NCBI GenBank assembly: GCA_902558105.1
Contig: CACECR010000010.1
Span: forward strand, 1 to 32,047
Reading direction: 5' to 3'
Source: an uncultured Candidatus Marinamargulisbacteria bacterium
GTDB lineage: Bacteria > Margulisbacteria > Marinamargulisbacteria > UBA817 > CACECR01
Length of the DNA stretch: 32,047 nt
How positions within the stretch are numbered: the first letter of the stretch is position 1; each line of letters starts with the position of its first letter. The notes below the pieces were generated by a model. That model ran no database searches. It was not told the origin of the DNA and saw only the letters and a list, made by a program, of their open reading frames with translations. Below, in pieces: positions 16,862-22,548 of this stretch. The position numbers and the translations under genes were made by a program.

Positions 16862-17665
16862 TTATACTAAAGATGCCCATTGATACGGCAAGCCAAAATC
16901 AACAGGATCAAATGACAAGCCAGTATCACGCAAATGGACAGCTTTTAATGGTAGATCGATAGACATTTGACGAATATTATACGGGTTATCATCACAAAAA
17001 ATCACTCGGTCATCCATCGGAATATTCATATTTTTCAAATGATTTTCAACCAAAATAGAAAACGACCGATCCGGCTTACCCACAAAGTCAACACTTGCCC
17101 CTGTTTCTTCAATAAACCTATCAACATAAAAACCAATAACAGGATATGGCCTTTTTTGATGCTGAACATATCGATCCGGATTTATACAAATTAAATCTAA
17201 ATCGGGTCGTTTTCGCCATTCATCGGCTATTTCATTGATCCATATATTGTTCCCCGTGGGAAAAGAAGAAGCAAAAACAACCATCTCAGCATCCTTAACG
17301 GACTCCTCAATCTCACCCTCAGCCAAACTGACATATTGCCTAGAGCCCTCAGAGCCAACAACATATACCTTTTTACCAGCCACTCTTTCTTTTAAATAAG
17401 GAACATCCCGAAGTACTAAACCAGATGAAATAATATGATCTTCTTCCATTTCGATACCAAAATTTGACATATACGCTTTGATTCCAGTTAATGACGTCGT
17501 GGTGTTGTTAGTAGCGAGTAAAAAATTAACCCCATCATTTTGAAGCGTATGAAGAGCCTCAACAACACCTTCAAACGGACCTTTATCATCATAAATAGTA
17601 CCTGCAGCGTCTAATAAAACAGTATGTATATTATACTGACGAACAAACTCTACTAATTGGGCCAT
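16862..17665 (-). CDS. HAD superfamily hydrolase with DxAGT nucleophile motif
   Basis: The protein has 267 residues and resembles NagD/phosphoglycolate phosphatase-type HAD enzymes with a C2-type cap. Motif I is LLDAAGTIYDD with the nucleophile D19. The usual second Asp (general acid) is Ala21, as in phosphonatase-type DxAGT motifs. Motif II is ATNNTT (T52), motif III FVGKPD (K197) and motif IV FCDDNPYNIRQM (D225, D226). The missing acid makes simple phosphatase activity uncertain. The substrate is unknown. The start overlaps the phhB stop as TAATG, so the two genes are co-translated. Confidence 0.9.
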   Translation of the reverse strand: MAQLVEFVRQYNIHTVLLDAAGTIYDDKGPFEGVVEALHTLQNDGVNFLLATNNTTTSLTGIKAYMSNFGIEMEEDHIISSGLVLRDVPYLKERVAGKKVYVVGSEGSRQYVSLAEGEIEESVKDAEMVVFASSFPTGNNIWINEIADEWRKRPDLDLICINPDRYVQHQKRPYPVIGFYVDRFIEETGASVDFVGKPDRSFSILVENHLKNMNIPMDDRVIFCDDNPYNIRQMSIDLPLKAVHLRDTGLSFDPVDFGLPYQWASLV

Positions 17666-17985
17666 TATAACGTGTCACATTTTGCTGCAAAAATAAAATC
17701 AGCTTCAGCTAGTCCATCAATTTTGTGTGTCCAAACTGTAAGTGTCACCTTACCCCAAGCCAAATAAATATCTGGGTGATGCCCAACATCTTCGGCTAAC
17801 TCACCAACTTTATTCGTAAAAGCTAAAGCATCTTTAAAATTTGAAAATGTATACTCTTTAGCTAGATGATGAGACTCTATGACATCCCAATTGTTAAGTT
17901 GCGATACTAAAGGAGTTATTTCATCGGGGGTTAATGGTGGAATTCCTCCACGACATGGCTCACACACTTTTTCTGACAAACTCAT
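17665..17985 (-). CDS. phhB: Pterin-4-alpha-carbinolamine dehydratase
   Basis: This enzyme dehydrates 4a-hydroxytetrahydrobiopterin, recycling the pterin cofactor; homologues also act in molybdopterin or other pterin contexts. It has 106 residues from the chosen start, normal for the family. The active-site region VGHHPDIYL and the later VTLTVWTHKIDGLAEADF with its His are both present, and CEPCRGGIPPLT is a typical N-terminus. I choose the ATG at 17985, preceded by GGA at suitable spacing, over an in-frame TTG at 17997. No aromatic amino acid hydroxylase is in the window. It overlaps the HAD gene by 1 nt. Confidence 0.95.
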   Translation of the reverse strand: MSLSEKVCEPCRGGIPPLTPDEITPLVSQLNNWDVIESHHLAKEYTFSNFKDALAFTNKVGELAEDVGHHPDIYLAWGKVTLTVWTHKIDGLAEADFIFAAKCDTL

Positions 17986-18079
17986 ACGCTTTTCCAAATA
18001 ATACTATATAATAAAACAGTGTAGCAAAATCGTCGATACAGATTCAAATAGACACTAACCGAAATCTACCTAAATATGC

Positions 18080-18085
18080 TACACT
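18080..18085 (+). promoter_or_regulatory. Putative -10 (TACACT) 6 nt before the ABC ATPase start
   Basis: TACACT is followed by 6 nt and the ATG at 18092. No Shine-Dalgarno is present and no clear -35 is seen. The spacing matches that at 2062 and 6082, consistent with a leaderless transcript for the ABC operon. Confidence 0.45.
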
Positions 18086-18091
18086 CATACT

Positions 18092-19015
18092 ATGCCAAAA
18101 CGAAATGCTCTAGAAATTAAACAACTCAAAAAATTTTATCCAAACGGATTCCCAGCACTTAAAGGAATCGACCTTACGGTAAAAGCTAATGATTTTTTTG
18201 GACTATTAGGACCAAACGGTGCCGGAAAATCTACTACTATAGGAATTATTTCATCATTAATTACCAAAACGGAAGGCACTGTTAAAGTTTTTGGGCATGA
18301 TTTAGATTCTGACCAACAAAATGTAAAACGACATTTAGGTATTGTTCCTCAAGAATTTAATTTTAGTATCTTTGAAACCCCCATGCAAATTTTAGTAAAT
18401 CAAGCAGGATATTATGGAGTTCCCTTTCGGGTGGCAAACACCCGTGCCAAAGAACTCTTAGAACTCATGGGGCTTTGGGAAAAACGTAACAGCATGGCTG
18501 GAGGTCTATCTGGTGGACAAAAACGCCGACTCATGATTGCCCGTGCATTAGTCCACGAACCGAAATTATTAATACTAGACGAACCCACCGCAGGTGTAGA
18601 TATCAGTTTAAGGCGACTCATGTGGGATTTACTTCAAAAACTAAATAAAGATGGGTTAACGATTATTTTAACCACACATTATTTAGAAGAAGCCGAAGCT
18701 TTATGTAAAAATATTGGCATCATTGATAATGGTCAAATCATTCAAAACACCACCAAAAAGGAACTACTTAGTTTACTTCCTAGTGAGTCATTTATTATAG
18801 AAACAACTAAAAAGTTGCCCAAAACCATTAGCTTGAGCTGCACTCAACATCAAACACTTTCAGATAATAGCATCGAAGTGCAATTAAATACCGAACAAAA
18901 CCTCAACGATTTAGTGCTCGAACTCAACAAACAAGATATTATAGTAAAACGATTATCGGCCAAAGCGAATCGTTTAGAGGAAGTCTTTTTACAATTAGTC
19001 GAGGATCCCAAATGA
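18092..19015 (+). CDS. ABC-2 type exporter ATP-binding protein (NodI/YadG-like)
   Basis: The protein has 307 residues and supplies ATP hydrolysis for the permease encoded next to it. Walker A is GPNGAGKST (40-48), the Q loop follows in GIVPQEFNF, the signature is LSGGQKRR, Walker B with its Glu is LLILDEPTAGVD, and the H loop is TTHY. A C-terminal domain of about 90 residues with SFIIETTKKL and LEEVFLQLVED is typical of the NodI/DrrA/CcmA-like class. The exported substrate is unknown; relatives carry lipo-oligosaccharides, polysaccharides or drugs. The stop overlaps the permease start as ATGA. Confidence 0.95.
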   Translation: MPKRNALEIKQLKKFYPNGFPALKGIDLTVKANDFFGLLGPNGAGKSTTIGIISSLITKTEGTVKVFGHDLDSDQQNVKRHLGIVPQEFNFSIFETPMQILVNQAGYYGVPFRVANTRAKELLELMGLWEKRNSMAGGLSGGQKRRLMIARALVHEPKLLILDEPTAGVDISLRRLMWDLLQKLNKDGLTIILTTHYLEEAEALCKNIGIIDNGQIIQNTTKKELLSLLPSESFIIETTKKLPKTISLSCTQHQTLSDNSIEVQLNTEQNLNDLVLELNKQDIIVKRLSAKANRLEEVFLQLVEDPK

Positions 19016-19782
19016 TTAAAGAGCAATACATTGGTTTAAGCACTATTGCCAGAAAAGAAGTATCCCGAATTTTTCGTATTTGGATTCAAACATTACTTCC
19101 GTCAGCCATTACAATGACCTTATATTTTGTTATCTTTGGTTCATTTTTAGGGAGTCGAATTGGTCAGATACAAGACATAAGCTATCTCGACTTTATTGCG
19201 CCAGGTCTCATTATTATGTCCGTTCTTAACAACTCCTATTATAATGTAGTCTCGTCATTTTTCTCGGCCAAATTTAGTAAAAGTGTTGAAGAATTACTCA
19301 TCTCACCATTAAGTCCATCCATGATTATTTTAGGATATGTAATGGGTGGAATGGCGAGAGGCTTATTAACCGGTTTAATAGTGACGATTATTTCAATGTG
19401 GTTTACGACACTGAGTATTTACAGTTTATGGGTAGTTATAAGCACCATCTTCTTAACCTCATTACTGTTCTCTATCGCTGGATTTATAAATGCCTTATTT
19501 TCGAAAAAGTTTGATGATGTCTCGATTGTTCCAACCTTTATATTAACGCCACTTATTTATTTAGGAGGAATCTTTTATTCGATTGAGAGTTTAAGCCCAT
19601 TTTGGCAGACACTTTCAAAATTTAACCCTATTCTCTACATCATTAACACCTTTAGATATGGTTTTTTTGGAATCAGCGATATTCCGGTTTTTGAATCTCT
19701 AATAAGTATTGTGATTGCCATTTTTATATTATGGAGTACAGCTCATTATTTATTAAGAAAAGGATTTGGAACAAATTTATAA
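19012..19782 (+). CDS. ABC-2 type exporter permease (NodJ/YadH-like)
   Basis: The protein has 256 residues with six membrane segments, a short cytoplasmic N-terminus (IARKEVSRIFRIWIQTLLPS) and the ABC-2 features YLDFIAPGLIIMSVLNNSYY, SVEELLISPLSP and PLIYLGGIFYSIESL. All are characteristic of NodJ/YadH permeases. It forms the membrane half of the exporter with the preceding ATPase, most likely as a dimer. GAGGA lies about 6 nt before its ATG inside the end of the ATPase gene. The 3' end overlaps the remnant of a lipoprotein gene. Confidence 0.95.
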   Translation: MIKEQYIGLSTIARKEVSRIFRIWIQTLLPSAITMTLYFVIFGSFLGSRIGQIQDISYLDFIAPGLIIMSVLNNSYYNVVSSFFSAKFSKSVEELLISPLSPSMIILGYVMGGMARGLLTGLIVTIISMWFTTLSIYSLWVVISTIFLTSLLFSIAGFINALFSKKFDDVSIVPTFILTPLIYLGGIFYSIESLSPFWQTLSKFNPILYIINTFRYGFFGISDIPVFESLISIVIAIFILWSTAHYLLRKGFGTNL

Positions 19783-20081
19783 ACTATTATTACAGACACT
19801 ATGTTTAGCAAGTATTATAGTAAGTTGTAATAAAGAAACCAATAACTACACATAAGCAGAAGGACTCTCATCAAACCTGAAGTCACTAACTATCAATACG
19901 GTACACATGCAATTAAAAAAATTCTGAAATCACATTTGCCATAAAAAGCGACACCATTAATTTAGATACCTACATCAATAAATCTGTCTTAGTAAAAGGA
20001 TATAAAATATACAGATATCCTATAGATTTTAGACCAGACTATTTAGATGTAATTGAAATAAATATAACGAGCTATAAGTAA
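19766..20081 (+). pseudogene. Decayed lipoprotein gene
   Basis: From a TTG at 19766, overlapping the permease end, one frame gives MEQIYKLLLQT, a hydrophobic stretch and IVSC, a good lipoprotein signal, and then stops at 19853-19855. Coding-like sequence continues in other frames: one gives KPEVTNYQYGTHAIKKI up to about 19924, and after a frame change at a run of seven A residues another gives SEITFAIKSDTINLDTY and ends at TAA 20079-20081. At least two frameshifts are needed to join them. This explains most of the 336 bp without an intact gene. Confidence 0.6.
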
Positions 20082-20118
20082 ATTAAAGATAAGCATCTCA
20101 TAAAGTATCAATAAATAC

Positions 20119-21036
20119 TTAATTTTGAGTTACACCACCTCTAAAAAAGTAAGAACCAGGGACAACGTCATCGGTTAAAGAATTGGCATGGATTTGAATA
20201 ACAAAATCATTCATATCGTCTCGACCTTCTTCAATAAGTAACGTTTCTTTACCAAAAGGAACATCGCCAACAGGCAGCGCATATTCACCAGATAACCAGG
20301 TGGTACCATAGGGAGCATTTACGGGATAACATCCAGCTTTAAATTCTACCTGACCTGAAAACCCTTCATTAATTTGACGCTCACCTATAGTCACAATATG
20401 ATTAATATCAGACTCTTCAGCAGTTGCGATAAATACTGGACCCTCGGTATATAAATATACAAGTTCAGAATTTTCATTATAACAATTTGTAAATGCAGGC
20501 ATACGATTCGCACGTGCAAAAAACGCATTATTTAATAAGTCGCTAGAATCGATTGAAAATCGTAATTGCAATACAAAATCATTTAAATCATCACCCATTT
20601 CTTCGACGACCACCGTATGAGATCCATATGGTACTAAGCCTAAAGACACATTATCTAATCTATCATATTCACCTGATAACAATTTTTGCCCTGTACTTGT
20701 TTCAACTAGATAAGCTCCTTCAGGAAGATTAATAGTTCCAGAAAAGCCTTCAGAAATTCGCAAAGATCCTATCGTAACACTATGATTAATTGCAGACTCT
20801 TCATAGGTACGAATTCTGACTGGGTTCCCATCAGAATAAAAATAAACTTCAGATGAGTCCGAGGAATCTTGTATATTATCGATGTCTGATTCCGGTTGAT
20901 CCTCAATAAAATTAGAACGGATTAACTCAATAGAATCCGAATCTATTACTGAATTAATTAGCGCCTCTTGATAAGTAGTTTTTTCACTCTGACAAGCTGA
21001 GGTAATCACTAAAAACATTAAAATTATAATTTTCAT
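20119..21036 (-). CDS. Lipoprotein with two tandem homologous domains
   Basis: The protein has 305 residues from the chosen start. The signal peptide ends in VITSAC with the lipidated Cys at 15. Two copies of a domain of roughly 90-110 residues follow. Copy 1 has YFYSDGNPVRI, EESAINHSVTIG, ISEGFSG, LLSGEYDRL and DDLNDFVLQ. Copy 2 has YLYTEGPVFIA, EESDINHIVTIG, INEGFSG, WLSGEYALP and DDMNDFVIQ. The repeats are beta-rich, so two small beta domains on the cell surface or in the periplasm are likely. I recognise no family. AAAGGG 8 nt upstream supports the ATG at 21036 over a TTG at 21042. Confidence 0.8.
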   Translation of the reverse strand: MKIIILMFLVITSACQSEKTTYQEALINSVIDSDSIELIRSNFIEDQPESDIDNIQDSSDSSEVYFYSDGNPVRIRTYEESAINHSVTIGSLRISEGFSGTINLPEGAYLVETSTGQKLLSGEYDRLDNVSLGLVPYGSHTVVVEEMGDDLNDFVLQLRFSIDSSDLLNNAFFARANRMPAFTNCYNENSELVYLYTEGPVFIATAEESDINHIVTIGERQINEGFSGQVEFKAGCYPVNAPYGTTWLSGEYALPVGDVPFGKETLLIEEGRDDMNDFVIQIHANSLTDDVVPGSYFFRGGVTQN

Positions 21037-21112
21037 AATCAAGCCCTTTGAAATATCTAAATGATAACTTTAACACGATATATTAATATTTAAAAGATTT
21101 TAAATTCAGGAA

Positions 21113-21212
21113 TCACATATTTATCATGAATGCTTTTTTTGAATGATGGGATGATTTCTAAGGCACGGAATAGCTATGGGAATAGCAGGCCGGGCAATAA
21201 AATCGATGCAGC
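21113..21212. repeat. 100-bp tandem repeat beside tRNA-Pro, copy 1
   Basis: This copy matches 21222-21321 essentially base for base, with a period of 109 bp and a 9-bp spacer. The unit is visibly richer in G+C (GGCCGGGCAAT core) than the surrounding DNA and encodes nothing plausible. It may be a dispersed or mobile repeat family. Confidence 0.9.
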
Positions 21213-21221
21213 GTAAATGCG

Positions 21222-21321
21222 TCACATATTTATCATGAATGCTTTTTTTGAATGATGGGATGATTTCTAAGGCACGGAATAGCTATGGGAATAGCAGGCC
21301 GGGCAATAAAATCGATGCAGC
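21222..21321. repeat. 100-bp tandem repeat beside tRNA-Pro, copy 2
   Basis: This second copy ends 10 nt from the 3' end of the tRNA-Pro gene. CATTCAAAAAA at 21321-21331 is the reverse complement of TTTTTTGAATG near the start of the unit, so copy 2 is flanked by short inverted repeats. Placement against a tRNA 3' end is typical of integration hot spots, but no integrase gene is present. Confidence 0.9.
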
Positions 21322-21331
21322 ATTCAAAAAA

Positions 21332-21409
21332 TGGTCGGGGTGGCAAGATTCGAACTTGCGACCCCCTGTTCCCAAAACAGGTGCGCTAACCAGGCTGCGC
21401 TACACCCCG
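21332..21409 (-). tRNA. trnP-UGG: tRNA-Pro (anticodon UGG)
   Basis: The minus strand folds as a full cloverleaf: a 7-bp acceptor stem CGGGGTG/CACCCCG, a D arm with AGCCTGGTTAGC, an anticodon loop TTTGGGA giving UGG (21372-21374), and a T arm GCAAGTTCGAATCTTGC. Discriminator A and an encoded CCA end the gene (21332-21335). A run of T residues follows the CCA directly and may help termination. Confidence 0.97.
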
Positions 21410-21481
21410 ACAGAACTTCAATTATACCCCTAAGCTCAAAAAATGTGAAGTCAAAACAATGTCAAAATCATTAAAAAGTGA

Positions 21482-21487
21482 TATACT
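21482..21487 (+). promoter_or_regulatory. Putative -10 (TATACT) of rlmN
   Basis: TATACT lies 2 nt before the ATG at 21490 and 8 nt before a second in-frame ATG at 21496. If transcription starts about 7 nt after the hexamer, the first ATG would be lost and translation would begin leaderless at 21496. Confidence 0.45.
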
Positions 21488-21489
21488 AG

Positions 21490-22536
21490 ATGGCTATGGC
21501 AAAAAAAGATGTAAAAACGATACTAGATTTATCCTTATCCGAACTCCAAAACCTGATCAAAGGAAATGGAGGGAAACCCTTTGTAGCGAAACAAGTATTT
21601 GATTGGGTCTACAAGAAAAAAGTCATTAACTTTGATGACATGACAAATTTATCAAAAGACTTACGTGAAAAATTAAAAACAATTATACCCATTGTTCCCT
21701 TTGTAAATGTAGAAGTACTACCCTCTTCAGATAAGCTAGCGACAAAATATATTTTCGAACTTGAAGGCCATCAATTTATTGAAGCCGTTGTCTTAGTAGA
21801 AAAAAAATACAAAACACTCTGTATCTCTTCTCAAAGTGGCTGCCCCGTAGATTGCAAATTTTGTTTAACAGGATATGCCGGCTTTAAAAAGCAATTATCC
21901 TTAGGTGAAATTTTAGGCCAATTACTCTATGTAATGAATGATGGTCATGCCATTACTCATTTGGTATACATGGGAATGGGAGAACCGTTACTTAATGTAG
22001 AAACAGTTTATGCGTCGATTCAACGAATTACTAGTGAAGAAGGGTTTTATATCAGTAGAAGAAACATTACAGTTTCAACCTCGGGATATTTACAAGGCAT
22101 TCAATATTTAATAGATCAAGAAATTGCCATTAATTTAGCCTTTTCCGTAGGAAACCCAAATCCAGATAAACGTGAAAAAATTATGTCGATTGAAAAACGA
22201 AACCCTATTAATGAAGTCAGTCGATTACTTTCACAATACTTAAAACAACACAACAGAAAATTAACCCTAGAATATACACTTCTAAAAGGTGAAAACGATG
22301 GTGATGACGAATTAGAAGAGCTCGCCAACTTAGCCAAATATTTGAATGCAAAAGTAAATCTAATAAATTTAAATCCACACCCTAAAATTCCATTCGAACC
22401 GGTTAGCAAAGACGTCATAAAAAAGTTCAAAGAGCGTTTAACAAGAAAAGGTGTTCGTGCCACTATTCGTTTTACCAAAGGACAAGATATTGTGGCCGCA
22501 TGTGGTCAATTAGGCGAAAGTTTAATTAAAAAATAA
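21490..22536 (+). CDS. rlmN: Dual-specificity RNA methyltransferase RlmN (radical SAM)
   Basis: RlmN methylates C2 of A2503 in 23S rRNA and of A37 in some tRNAs. The iron-sulfur cluster motif CxxxCxxC is C118-PVD-C122-KF-C125. The catalytic pair is C111 (TLCISSQ) and C338 (AACGQLGE). MGMGEPLLN and ISRRNITVSTSG are the usual SAM-binding segments. It has 348 residues from the first ATG, normal for the family. The second ATG at 21496 (MAKKDVKT) may be the real start because the TATACT hexamer is only 2 nt from the first. It is convergent to the HicA-fusion gene, with 12 nt between the stops. Confidence 0.97.
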   Translation: MAMAKKDVKTILDLSLSELQNLIKGNGGKPFVAKQVFDWVYKKKVINFDDMTNLSKDLREKLKTIIPIVPFVNVEVLPSSDKLATKYIFELEGHQFIEAVVLVEKKYKTLCISSQSGCPVDCKFCLTGYAGFKKQLSLGEILGQLLYVMNDGHAITHLVYMGMGEPLLNVETVYASIQRITSEEGFYISRRNITVSTSGYLQGIQYLIDQEIAINLAFSVGNPNPDKREKIMSIEKRNPINEVSRLLSQYLKQHNRKLTLEYTLLKGENDGDDELEELANLAKYLNAKVNLINLNPHPKIPFEPVSKDVIKKFKERLTRKGVRATIRFTKGQDIVAACGQLGESLIKK

Positions 22537-22548
22537 ACACCGAAAAGT

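Noticed and set aside
21113-21409. Integration site of a prophage or island at tRNA-Pro
   Set aside because: No integrase, no duplicated tRNA 3' end and no phage genes are visible; the repeat alone is not enough.
21239-21433. Plus-strand open frame across the tandem repeat and the tRNA
   Set aside because: Its peptide (GWQDSNLRPPVPKTGAL) is the well-known false translation of the antisense strand of a tRNA-Pro gene.
22116-22478. Minus-strand open frame inside rlmN
   Set aside because: It is a shadow of a fully conserved gene on the opposite strand.
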